From positions 1-64,000 of the forward strand of contig NZ_NEDJ01000002.1 in the NCBI RefSeq assembly GCF_002114285.1: DNA of 64,000 nt. Direction: 5' to 3'. Of this stretch, positions 16,689 through 24,475 are shown in pieces. A program made the translations under genes and the position numbers. The notes under the pieces are model-generated. The model was not told the origin of the DNA, did not search any database, and saw only the letters and a program-made list of their open reading frames with translations. The stretch comes from Halorubrum ezzemoulense DSM 17463. GTDB taxonomy: Archaea; Halobacteriota; Halobacteria; Halobacteriales; Haloferacaceae. Every line of letters starts with the position of its first letter. The first letter of the stretch is position 1.

Positions 16689-17149
16689 TGTACGACCGCA
16701 TCCTCGTTCCCACCGACGGCAGCGACGTCGCGGAGGCAGCGGTCGACCACGCCCTCGACCTCGCGGAGAAGTACGACGCCGAGGTCCACGCGCTGTACGT
16801 CGTCGACATCGACTCCGTGAACATCAGCCTCGGGACCGAACAGGTGGACCGAATCAGGCAGGGTCGGTTCGACGAGATGGACGAGCTGAAAGAACAGGCC
16901 GAAGCGGCGACCGGCGTCGTCGCCGACCGTGGCGCCGAGCGCGATGTCGACGTCGTCGAACACGTCGCGGGCGGGCGACCCCACAAGGTGATCGCCGACT
17001 ACGCCGAGAATCACGATATCGACATCATCGTGATGGGGAGCCACGGCCGCGCGGGCGTCCGCCGCGCCCTGCTCGGCAGCGTCACGGAGCGTACCCTGCG
17101 CTCGACGCACGTCCCCGTCCTCGTCGTCGACTACCTCGACGAGGACTGA
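16688..17149 (+). CDS. universal stress protein A family, ATP-binding type
   Basis: This 153-residue single UspA domain opens with MYDRILVPTDGSDVAEAA and ends with the nucleotide-binding motif GSHGRAGVRRALLGS (G-2x-G-9x-G[S/T]), so it probably binds ATP. It starts on the last base of the symporter stop codon (TAATG), so it is the third gene of the DUF4212-SSS-Usp operon. UspA proteins often accompany transporters in haloarchaea and may act as nucleotide-responsive modulators; a direct role on the symporter is inference. Confidence 0.92.
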   Translation: MYDRILVPTDGSDVAEAAVDHALDLAEKYDAEVHALYVVDIDSVNISLGTEQVDRIRQGRFDEMDELKEQAEAATGVVADRGAERDVDVVEHVAGGRPHKVIADYAENHDIDIIVMGSHGRAGVRRALLGSVTERTLRSTHVPVLVVDYLDED

Positions 17150-17251
17150 ACCCCGAGGTTCGGTTCCTCGCCGACGGACGGATCGACTCGCCGCGCGGTC
17201 GACGCCGCGCGATTCCGCAACACCGACGTATCCCCCTCAGCCACTCACCAT

Positions 17252-17527
17252 ATGCCCGACTCGGACGCCGCGGAGACGCCGGACGACGAGCCGACCGACC
17301 CGAGCGTCGCCGACCGCGCCCGGCACGTACTCAGCGAGAACGGCACCGGAATGTTACAGGACCTGCTGTTCGCGCTCGTGTGGGTCGGGCTCGCGTCGTC
17401 GCTGTACAACGTCGCCTTCTCGGCGGCCCCGCAGTGGGTGCTGTACATGTTCATGCTCGCGGGGATCCCCGCCTACTTCGGCTTCTTCATCTCGCTGGAG
17501 ATCGCCAAAGAGCAGAGCGCGCGCTGA
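17252..17527 (+). CDS. small two-helix membrane protein, function unknown
   Basis: This 91-residue protein has a polar acidic N-terminus of about 35 residues, then two hydrophobic segments (DLLFALVWVGLASSLYNVAF and VLYMFMLAGIPAYFGFFISL) and a short charged end. I do not recognise a named family. It is co-directional with the symporter operon but separated from uspA by about 100 bases, so co-transcription is uncertain. Codon use matches its neighbours, which supports a real gene. Confidence 0.75.
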   Translation: MPDSDAAETPDDEPTDPSVADRARHVLSENGTGMLQDLLFALVWVGLASSLYNVAFSAAPQWVLYMFMLAGIPAYFGFFISLEIAKEQSAR

Positions 17528-17549
17528 CGCGCCCGATTACTCTCGCCGT

Positions 17550-18206
17550 TCACCCGGCGAGTTCGCGAATATCACCGACGTCGAGTAACCGCTCGTCCGG
17601 ATCCAGCGCGGCGCGGTACGTCGCCCGCGCGACCGTGTCCACGGAGAGCGGCCGCGACTCGCCGAGCCGGGACGCGATCGGCCGCGCGCTCGCGACGAAC
17701 CGGAGGAGGCGGTCGACCACGCCGGGAACGTGCGGCTGTCCCTCCCCGTACACCGGTCCCGGTCGGAGGGTGACGGCGTCGAGGTCGAGGTCGGCGATCC
17801 CGGTCTCGGCGCGTCGCTTGGCCGTCAGGAAGGCGTTCCGGACGCCGGGCGGCTTCCCGGCCGCGGAGAGGAAGACGAACGCGTCGACGCCGGCCCGCTC
17901 CGCCTCCAGCGCCGCGAGGAGGGCCGCGTCGCCGTTGACGCGCTCGAAGGTCACGCCGTCGGTCGGCGCCTCGGTGAGGGTCCCGACGGCGTGAACCACG
18001 GCGTCGACGCCGTCGAGGCGATCGCGCCACGCGTTCGGCCGGAAGAGGTCGGCGCTCGTCCACGAGACGCCGTCGACCCAGTCGGCGGCGAGGTCCGGGC
18101 GGCCGCCCCGCGAGACGCTGCGGACCTCGTGGCCGTCGCGGACCGCGAACCGACAGACGCCGCGTCCGATGAACCCGCTGCCGCCGACGACGAGGAGGGT
18201 GGACAT
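17550..18206 (-). CDS. NAD-dependent epimerase/NmrA-like Rossmann protein
   Basis: This 218-residue atypical SDR (extended/NDUFA9-like) has the dinucleotide motif GGSGFIG near residue 8 followed by an Arg-containing loop (SVSRGGR), VVHAVGTLTE, and FVFLSAAG. Proteins of this type bind NAD(P)(H) and act as epimerases, reductases or redox-linked chaperones. The Tyr-xxx-Lys pair is not obvious, so a non-catalytic, complex-associated role is possible. The start at 18206 puts the nucleotide motif at the normal distance. It lies tail-to-tail with the two-helix membrane gene and downstream of copA on the same strand. Confidence 0.8.
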   Translation of the reverse strand: MSTLLVVGGSGFIGRGVCRFAVRDGHEVRSVSRGGRPDLAADWVDGVSWTSADLFRPNAWRDRLDGVDAVVHAVGTLTEAPTDGVTFERVNGDAALLAALEAERAGVDAFVFLSAAGKPPGVRNAFLTAKRRAETGIADLDLDAVTLRPGPVYGEGQPHVPGVVDRLLRFVASARPIASRLGESRPLSVDTVARATYRAALDPDERLLDVGDIRELAG

Positions 18207-18298
18207 GCGACGGCGTACGCTCCGCGCCGTCTTGGGACTTCGGGACGGCGAGCCGAGAGAGTCGGGGAGAGAGCCCGACGAGGGACCGTCGGTGGCGT

Positions 18299-20938
18299 TC
18301 AGCGCCGCAGGAACCTGAGGAGCGCGTAGTCTCCGTCGGGATCGTACCGGCGGAAGGCGAGGCTGTTCGTCAGCACCGACACCGACGAGAACGCCATCGC
18401 CCCGGCCGCGAGGGCGGGCTGGAGCAGCCCGAGCGACGCGAGCGGGATCATCGCGGTGTTGTAGCCGAGCGCCCACACGAGGTTCTGTTTGATCTTCCGG
18501 AGCGTCGCGTCGGAGACGCGGATCGCCTTCACCACGTCGAGCGGGTCGTCGCGCATCAGCGTCACGTCGGCGGCCTCGATCGCCACGTCGGTCCCGGAGC
18601 CGATCGCGGTGCCGACGTACGCGACCGCCAGCGCGGGGGCGTCGTTGACGCCGTCGCCGACCATCATCGCCCGACGGCCGTCGCTCTGGATCGCCTCGAC
18701 CGCGTCGGACTTGTCCTCGGGGAGGACGCCGGCGCGGACGTTCTCGGGGTCGATGCCGACCTGCTCTGCGACCGCGCGGGCCGTGCGCTCGTTGTCGCCC
18801 GTGATCATCATCACGTCGACCCCGCGCTCGCGGAGCTGGCTCACCGCGTCCTTTGCGCTCGGTTTCACCGTGTCCGCGTCGGCGACGACGCCGAGGAGCT
18901 CCCCGTCGTCCGCGCCGGCGGGGACCCGCGCGACGAGCATCGCCGTCTTCCCCTCGCGTTCGAGCCGCTCCATCGCGTCCGCCGCGGGCGAGGGGTCGAT
19001 CCCGGCGTCGCGCAGCAGCTTCCGGTTGCCGACGAGTACCTCGTCGCCGTCGACGGTGGCTCTGACTCCGTGCCCCGGGACGTTCTCGAACGACTCGGGC
19101 TCGCCGAGGTCGAGGCCGCGCGCCTCGGCACCGTCGACGATCGCCCGGGCGAGGGGGTGTTCGCTGCCGCGTTCGGCGCTAGCGGCGAGCCGGAGGATCT
19201 CGTCTTCGGCCGTCGCCGTCGCGTCGTCCGTCGCCGCCGCGTCGCCGCGCTCGGCGACCGCGCCGCCGTCGGGGACCTCACCGGTCGCGACCACGTCGGT
19301 GAGCTCCATCTCGCCCGCCGTGAGCGTTCCCGTCTTGTCGAACACGACCGTGTCGACGTCTTTCGCGCGTTCGAGGACGTCGCCGCCCTTGAACAGGACG
19401 CCGTTCCGCGCCCCGATGGTGGTCCCGACCATCGTCGCGGCCGGGGTCGCGAGCCCGAGCGCGCAGGGACACGCGATGAGCACCGACGAGGCGAACACGA
19501 CGACGGCGAACTCGAACACCGAGATGGTCCCGCCGGTCGAACCGGGTCCGCCCGCGACCTGCCCCCACAGCGGGAGCGAGTCGACGAAGCCCGCGAGCGC
19601 CTCGGGGAAGAGGAACCAGACGACGCCCCAGAACAGCGCGTTCGCGATGACCGCGGGCACGAAGTACGCGGAGATCCGGTCCGCGAGGTTCTGGATGTCG
19701 GGCTGGCGGGACTGTGCCTCCTTCACCGTCTGAACGATCTGCTGGAGCGCGGTGTCCGCGCCGACCTTCGTCGCCTCGACGACGAGGAGGCCGTTCTCGT
19801 TTATCGTCGAGCCGACGACCTCGTCGCCCTCGCCCTTCTCGACCGGGACGGACTCCCCGGTCACCATCGACTCGTCGACCGCGGACTGTCCCTCGACGAC
19901 GACGCCGTCGGTCGGGATCTGCTCGCCGGGGCGGACCTTCATCCGGTCGCCGACCGCGACCTCGTCGATCGGGACCTCGCGCTCGGTCCCGTCCTCGTCG
20001 ACGAGGGTCGCGGTGTCGGCCTCCATCTCCAGGAGCTTCCGCAGCGCGTTGCCGGCCTGTCCCTTCGAGCGGGCTTCGAGGTAGTTGCCGAGCGTGATGA
20101 AGACGAGGATCAGCGCCGCCGTGTCGAAGTAGACGCTCCCGGCGACCAGATCGAGGAGGACGGCGACGGAGTAAACGTACGCCGTCGACGACCCCAGCGC
20201 GATCAGCACGTCCATGTTGGCGCGGCCGTTCGTGACGAGCGCCTTGTACGAGTTCCTGTAGAACGGCCGCCCGAGCACCAGCTGGACCGGCGTCGCGAGC
20301 GCGAACTGGACCCAGCCGATCTCGACGCCGAGGACCCGCTCCGGGACGACGGCGCCCCCGAGGAGGAGCTTGTCGGCCATGAAGAACAGCAGCGGCGCGG
20401 CCAGCGCGGCGCCGAACAGCGTCAGCCGAAGCTGCTTTCTGATCTCCGCGTTCCGAGCCGCGTCGCGCGCGCTCTCGCCGGAGTCGCCGTCCTCCCCCTC
20501 GCCGTTCGAGTCCTCGTCCTCGCGGACCGGCGAGTAACCCGCGTCCTCGACGGCGTCGTACAGCGCCGCCCGCGAGGTCTCGGCGGGGTTGTATCGGACC
20601 TGCGCCTCGTCCGTCGCGTAGTTCACGTCGGCGTCGACGACGCCGGGTACGGACTCGAGGGCGTCGCGGTTGGCGTCCGCGCAGTTCGCGCACGACATGT
20701 CGGTGATGGCGACGGTCGCCGTCTCCGAGACCGCCCCGTAGCCCGCGTCCTCGATCGCGTCGTAGATCGCCGCGAGCGACGTCGCCTCCGGGTCGTACTC
20801 GACGCTCGCCTCGTCGGTCGCGTAGTTCGCGTCCGCCCGCGAGACGCCGTCCAGCGACTCGACGGCGTCGCCGACCGCCGCCGAGCAGTTGGCGCAGCTC
20901 ATCCCCGTGATGTCGAGGTGGGTCGTTCTGGCACTCAT
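18299..20938 (-). CDS. copA: Cu+-exporting P1B-type ATPase
   Basis: This 879-residue copper-transporting ATPase has two N-terminal heavy-metal-associated domains with CxxC motifs in MSCANC at residues 13-18 and 81-86. The membrane metal site CPC is at 490-492, the actuator motif TGES at 360-363, and the phosphorylated Asp is D534 in DKTGT. Near the C-terminus, the helix-7 motif [10 protein letters not shown] and helix-8 motif [12 protein letters not shown] are the Cu+ (P1B-1) signature. It pumps cytosolic Cu+ out at the cost of ATP. The linker between the second metal domain and the membrane is acidic (about 140-165). No copper chaperone gene is adjacent. The start at 20938 places the first CxxC domain at the very N-terminus. 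Confidence 0.95.
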   Translation of the reverse strand: MSARTTHLDITGMSCANCSAAVGDAVESLDGVSRADANYATDEASVEYDPEATSLAAIYDAIEDAGYGAVSETATVAITDMSCANCADANRDALESVPGVVDADVNYATDEAQVRYNPAETSRAALYDAVEDAGYSPVREDEDSNGEGEDGDSGESARDAARNAEIRKQLRLTLFGAALAAPLLFFMADKLLLGGAVVPERVLGVEIGWVQFALATPVQLVLGRPFYRNSYKALVTNGRANMDVLIALGSSTAYVYSVAVLLDLVAGSVYFDTAALILVFITLGNYLEARSKGQAGNALRKLLEMEADTATLVDEDGTEREVPIDEVAVGDRMKVRPGEQIPTDGVVVEGQSAVDESMVTGESVPVEKGEGDEVVGSTINENGLLVVEATKVGADTALQQIVQTVKEAQSRQPDIQNLADRISAYFVPAVIANALFWGVVWFLFPEALAGFVDSLPLWGQVAGGPGSTGGTISVFEFAVVVFASSVLIACPCALGLATPAATMVGTTIGARNGVLFKGGDVLERAKDVDTVVFDKTGTLTAGEMELTDVVATGEVPDGGAVAERGDAAATDDATATAEDEILRLAASAERGSEHPLARAIVDGAEARGLDLGEPESFENVPGHGVRATVDGDEVLVGNRKLLRDAGIDPSPAADAMERLEREGKTAMLVARVPAGADDGELLGVVADADTVKPSAKDAVSQLRERGVDVMMITGDNERTARAVAEQVGIDPENVRAGVLPEDKSDAVEAIQSDGRRAMMVGDGVNDAPALAVAYVGTAIGSGTDVAIEAADVTLMRDDPLDVVKAIRVSDATLRKIKQNLVWALGYNTAMIPLASLGLLQPALAAGAMAFSSVSVLTNSLAFRRYDPDGDYALLRFLRR

Positions 20939-20953
20939 CTTGGGTACTACTAC

Positions 20954-20971
20954 GGGATACTCCCTTAGTGC
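20954..20971 (-). promoter_or_regulatory. copA promoter with an inverted repeat
   Basis: Read on the minus strand, a weak TATA-like CACTAAGG lies about 29 bases before the copA ATG. Immediately inside it is the dyad GGGA-GTA-TCCC (20954-20964), between the box and the expected transcription start, where a repressor would block initiation. A metal-sensing regulator is conceivable but unproven. Confidence 0.35.
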
Positions 20972-21083
20972 GTTTTCCCATTCGAAACCAAAGCCTGACA
21001 AGAGAGAAAATTTAGAATCCGAAGCTACCGGAGGGTTTCGCCCGAACTCGACCCTATTTCCTCCCCACGAACGCGGCACACAA

Positions 21084-21093
21084 CACTTATCAC
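21084..21093 (+). promoter_or_regulatory. TATA-like box for the cold-shock protein
   Basis: ACACTTATCA is centred about 31 bases before the ATG at 21119, in the divergent gap between copA and the cold-shock gene. Confidence 0.45.
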
Positions 21094-21118
21094 CTCGTCG
21101 GGCGACAGTTGATCCGCG

Positions 21119-21313
21119 ATGGCGACAGGCAAGGTCGACTTCTTCAACGACACCGGCGGCTACGGATTCATCGAGACTGACGACGCTGACGAGGACGTGT
21201 TCTTCCACATGGAAGACGTCGGCGGCCCGGACCTCGAGGAGGGACAGGAGGTAGAGTTCGAGATCGAGGAGGCGGACAAGGGTCCGCGCGCGACGAACCT
21301 CACTCGGCTGTAA
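21119..21313 (+). CDS. cspA: cold-shock protein (CspA family)
   Basis: This 64-residue single cold-shock domain (OB fold) binds single-stranded nucleic acid and is expected to act as an RNA chaperone. RNP1 is present as GGYGFI and RNP2 as DVFFH, with the typical GKVDFFND opening. It is more acidic than bacterial CspA, as usual for haloarchaea. It is a single gene with its own promoter, divergent from copA. Confidence 0.95.
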   Translation: MATGKVDFFNDTGGYGFIETDDADEDVFFHMEDVGGPDLEEGQEVEFEIEEADKGPRATNLTRL

Positions 21314-21457
21314 CTCGTCCGGCGGCATCCGCTACCGGCGAACTCGGACAGCTCTCGAAACGCGTTCCGTGTATATTACGCACCGCGAGCGACGGCGCCG
21401 TCGTTCGTCCGTCGGCCGACGCCCTCGCTGTCTCTCCTTCCCGCCGACGGCGTCGCC

Positions 21458-21466
21458 GTTTTACTC
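21458..21466 (+). promoter_or_regulatory. TATA-like box for the gene at 21488
   Basis: GTTTTACTC is centred about 26 bases before the ATG at 21488, implying a leaderless transcript. Confidence 0.45.
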
Positions 21467-21487
21467 GCCGAGCGACGAGCTTTCTAC

Positions 21488-22048
21488 ATGGAGGCCGACG
21501 ACCCTAACAGCCACCTCGACGACCTCGACGCGTTCGTCGCCGAGAACCTCGACCGCTACGCCGAGACGCAGGGCGTCCTCCCGGAGCGGCTCGACGAGTT
21601 CGGCGAGCGGTACCGCTCGCAGGGGCACCTGACGCGGGATCAGCTGTACGAGATCGCCTACGAGTCGTCCACGCGGAGCGCGTACCACGTCGAGAAGAAT
21701 CCCGAGGCGCGCTGCCGCGAGGTGACGCGCAACGCGCGCGCCGTCGACGGCGACTTCTCGTCGATCCACCTCATCACCGGCCTCGCCGGGTTCAAAGCGG
21801 CGACCGCGTCGTGCGTGGTGGCCGCGCTCGACGGCGATCGGCACGCCGTCGTCGACACGCGGGTCTGGGCGTCTCTGGAGCGGCTGGGTTACCTCGACGG
21901 GCGCAAGGAGTCGTTCGACGCCGCCGACTACGTGACGATGATCGAGCCGATCCGCGCGATCGCCGACGAGACGGGCTACCGGCCGGTCGATGTGGGCTAC
22001 GCGCTGTTCGCGCACGACGCCCACGTCCGGGACGGGACGCTTCACTGA
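21488..22048 (+). CDS. uncharacterised protein with HhH-GPD-like (DNA glycosylase-like) motif
   Basis: This 186-residue soluble protein has no name I am sure of. Its centre, residues about 93-126, follows the helix-hairpin-helix and catalytic pattern of endonuclease III-type glycosylases. TGLAGFKAATAS matches PGVGxKTA with lysine K103, and AVVDTRVW matches the VDTHV segment with D123. That spacing suggests a base-excision fold, but there is no iron-sulfur cysteine cluster and the protein is short. It stands alone, with its own TATA box, facing a convergent SDR. A non-catalytic HhH protein remains possible. Confidence 0.55.
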   Translation: MEADDPNSHLDDLDAFVAENLDRYAETQGVLPERLDEFGERYRSQGHLTRDQLYEIAYESSTRSAYHVEKNPEARCREVTRNARAVDGDFSSIHLITGLAGFKAATASCVVAALDGDRHAVVDTRVWASLERLGYLDGRKESFDAADYVTMIEPIRAIADETGYRPVDVGYALFAHDAHVRDGTLH

Positions 22049-22097
22049 GGGACGGACCGAGCGAGCCGCGGCCGCGCGAGCGGCGCGCGAAAACCGC

Positions 22098-23057
22098 CTA
22101 CACCGGGTACTCGACGCCGGTCGCCTCGGTCGAGTACTCCCAGAGCTTCCGGGCGTCGTCCCGGTCGTAGGAGGCGTCGTTCGACCGCCCGACGGTCGGG
22201 TGCCCGCGCATGTTCATCAGGCCGCCCGGCTCGACGTACGCCCCGCCGTCGATGTCGGCGGTGGCCGCGTACAGCATCGGCTCGACGCCGATATCGGCGT
22301 CCTGCCCGAGGACCGCGTTCGCGGCCTTCATGCCGACCTTCATCAGCGGGTTCCCGCTCTCCTCGGCGGTCCGCATCTGGAGGTTCGTGTCGGTGTAGCC
22401 GGGGTGGCAGGCGACGCTGCGGATCCCCGGGTCGCCGTCCTCGTCGCTCGCGGCGTCGAGCCGGCGCTGGAGCTCGTAGGCGAACAGCAGGTTCGAGAGC
22501 TTGCTGCGTCCGTACGCCTGCCACTTCCCGTACGACCGCTCCCAGTTGAGATCCGAGAAGTCCATCTCGCCCTGCTCGTGGGCCCCCGAGGACTGCGTGA
22601 CGACGCGGGCATCACTGCCGATCCCCTCGGCGGCGTCAAGGAGGTCGAACAGCCGTCCGGTGAGCGCGAAGTGGCCGAGGTGGTTGACGCCGAACTGCGT
22701 CTCGAAGCCGTCCTCGGTCTCGCTACGCGGGATCGCCATCACGCCGGCGTTGTTACAGAGCACGTCGACGGCGTCGTAGTCGTCCCGCAGGCCATCGACG
22801 AACGCCCCCACCGAGTCGAGCGACGCGAGGTCGCACTCGCGGACGTCGAGGTCGCCGTCGAGGCCGCCCCTGGCGTCCGCCCGGACCTCGTCGGCCGCCG
22901 CCTCGGCGCGCTCGACGCTCCGACACGCCATCACGACGGTCGCGCCCCTCGCGGCGAACTCCCGGGTCCCCTCGAACCCGAGTCCGCTGTTCGCCCCGGT
23001 GACGACCACCGTCTTCCCGTCCAACCGCGGCATCTCGTCGGCCGTCCATCCTGACAT
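22098..23057 (-). CDS. short-chain dehydrogenase/reductase, retinol-dehydrogenase-like
   Basis: This 319-residue SDR has cofactor motif TGANSGLG near residues 20-27, CNNAGVMAIP, the catalytic Ser region VVTQSSGAH and YGRSKLSN with the Tyr-xxx-Lys pair, and the PG motif CHPGYTDT. The RS residues after the second strand (ACRSVERAE) favour NADP(H). The overall layout matches retinol/protochlorophyllide-type reductases, which in haloarchaea have unknown substrates. It lies about 90 bases downstream of the Tat-exported protein on the same strand, so they may be co-transcribed. Confidence 0.9.
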   Translation of the reverse strand: MSGWTADEMPRLDGKTVVVTGANSGLGFEGTREFAARGATVVMACRSVERAEAAADEVRADARGGLDGDLDVRECDLASLDSVGAFVDGLRDDYDAVDVLCNNAGVMAIPRSETEDGFETQFGVNHLGHFALTGRLFDLLDAAEGIGSDARVVTQSSGAHEQGEMDFSDLNWERSYGKWQAYGRSKLSNLLFAYELQRRLDAASDEDGDPGIRSVACHPGYTDTNLQMRTAEESGNPLMKVGMKAANAVLGQDADIGVEPMLYAATADIDGGAYVEPGGLMNMRGHPTVGRSNDASYDRDDARKLWEYSTEATGVEYPV

Positions 23058-23149
23058 GGACGGAGGAAGGGGCGTCACGGGGAGAAACCTGTCGGCGGCC
23101 GAACCGTCGCCCGAGAGCGTCCCCGGGACGGGGCGGCGACGCTCCGAAA

Positions 23150-24220
23150 TCAGGTCTCCTCGAACCCGCGTAACACGACGGCCACCGCGTCCGCGGACGG
23201 AACGTCGCGGACGGCGTACTCGGTCGGGTGCCGTCGGGCATGCGGGTACGTGTCCGGCTGCGGGACCGCGTACGTCTCCCGCCCCTCGAAGCCCCTGAGG
23301 AAGTCCCGCGTGATCATCGGTTCGACGAACGCTAACCGCGGCGGCTCGCTCTCGTCGGGTGCGATGAACCCCTGGATGAGCGTATTCGCGAACGCGTCCG
23401 GGTCCCCCGGCTCGCCCGGGCCGTCCGGGAGTTCCGGCGCGTCCGCGGGAGCCGTGTGTTCGCCCATGTCGGTGATGTACCGCTGGTCGGCGACCGGCTC
23501 GGGCGACCGCGCGTACCCCTCGGGGAGCTGGTCGTAATCGAACCGCGTCTCCGTCACCTCGCCGTCGGGATCCGGCTGCGGACTGCCGGGCGCGTACTCC
23601 CCGTTCCCGGTGTCGTACGGCGGGAGTCGAGGTCCGTCGACGGCGTCGACGGTCGCCGGATCGAGCATGTGGAAGTGAATATCGAAGTGCGGCTTGAGCC
23701 ACGCGCCCGCCCCGCCGAAGTGGCCGCCCGGATTCCAGTTGAGCCCGAGGAACGTGAACGGCGTCCGCTCCGCGGCTGGGAACGGGACGAAGAACTGGAG
23801 CGACTGCTTGAAGTGGACCTGCGTCGCCTGCCCGCCCGCGCGGTACTTGTCGGTCTCGGCCCGGTGGTTGGCCGCTTCGAGCTCGCCGGCGTTCGGGAGG
23901 CCCTCCAGCGCCGTCCGGTCGAACTCCACGCCGTGGTACTTCGGCTCGCCCGACGGGGTCTCGGTGGTGAACGTCCTGACCGAGCCGTTTCCGAGGTCGA
24001 CGCTCCGGCCGTAGGTCGTGATCCCCTTCGGTGGGAACCCGCCCGCAGCGCGGACGCCGGCGCCGTTCCCACTTCTCGGTTCGCCGACGGCGGTCGACGT
24101 GCCCCAGACGAGGGCGGCGCCGGTCGCGGCCGTGCCTCGGAGTACCGCCCGTCGGTCCGGCTCCGGCGGTCGGGTCGTGGTTCGCGCTCGGTTCGCCTCG
24201 CCACTCGCGTCGTCTGTCAT
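23150..24220 (-). CDS. Tat-exported protein, DUF5602/TTHB210-like
   Basis: This 356-residue protein has a twin-arginine signal (PDRRAVLRGTAATGAALVWG), so it is exported folded. The mature part has short conserved-looking blocks such as GLNWNPGGH, KPHFDIHFHML and YITDMGEHT, with several His residues that could bind a metal. These resemble DUF5602/TTHB210-like proteins, whose function I do not know. The start is ambiguous. ATG 24220 has GGGAGGGAG just upstream, whereas ATG 24262 (14 codons further) fits a leaderless start from the AT-rich block at 24281-24299. Confidence 0.75.
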   Translation of the reverse strand: MTDDASGEANRARTTTRPPEPDRRAVLRGTAATGAALVWGTSTAVGEPRSGNGAGVRAAGGFPPKGITTYGRSVDLGNGSVRTFTTETPSGEPKYHGVEFDRTALEGLPNAGELEAANHRAETDKYRAGGQATQVHFKQSLQFFVPFPAAERTPFTFLGLNWNPGGHFGGAGAWLKPHFDIHFHMLDPATVDAVDGPRLPPYDTGNGEYAPGSPQPDPDGEVTETRFDYDQLPEGYARSPEPVADQRYITDMGEHTAPADAPELPDGPGEPGDPDAFANTLIQGFIAPDESEPPRLAFVEPMITRDFLRGFEGRETYAVPQPDTYPHARRHPTEYAVRDVPSADAVAVVLRGFEET

Positions 24221-24280
24221 TTCGGTGCTCCCTCCCGGAACAAATGCTGGTCTGTGACACATCACCGTGCCGCATCAATC

Positions 24281-24299
24281 AATAAATTTAAATTATTTC
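24281..24299 (-). promoter_or_regulatory. AT-rich promoter block of the Tat-exported protein
   Basis: This is a run of nearly pure A/T in a GC-rich genome. On the minus strand it contains TTTAAATTTATT, centred about 26 bases before ATG 24262 and about 68 before ATG 24220. Confidence 0.45.
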
Positions 24300-24439
24300 A
24301 ATGTAACGACCGGCCGGCCGACGGTATGACGGGATAGCGAGTTCAGACGCGTCCCGAGAACGGTCACGTGAGAGCGGCACACGCATCCGTCGGAGACGGC
24401 TTCTTCCGCGGGGATACACTTTCACCGCGCCGCCGGTGC

Positions 24440-24448
24440 GTTTTTAGG
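24440..24448 (+). promoter_or_regulatory. TATA-like box for the topoisomerase VI operon
   Basis: GTTTTTAGG is centred about 32 bases before the top6B ATG at 24476. Confidence 0.45.
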
Positions 24449-24475
24449 TGCCTCGGGGAAAGGAGTGAGTACCGA

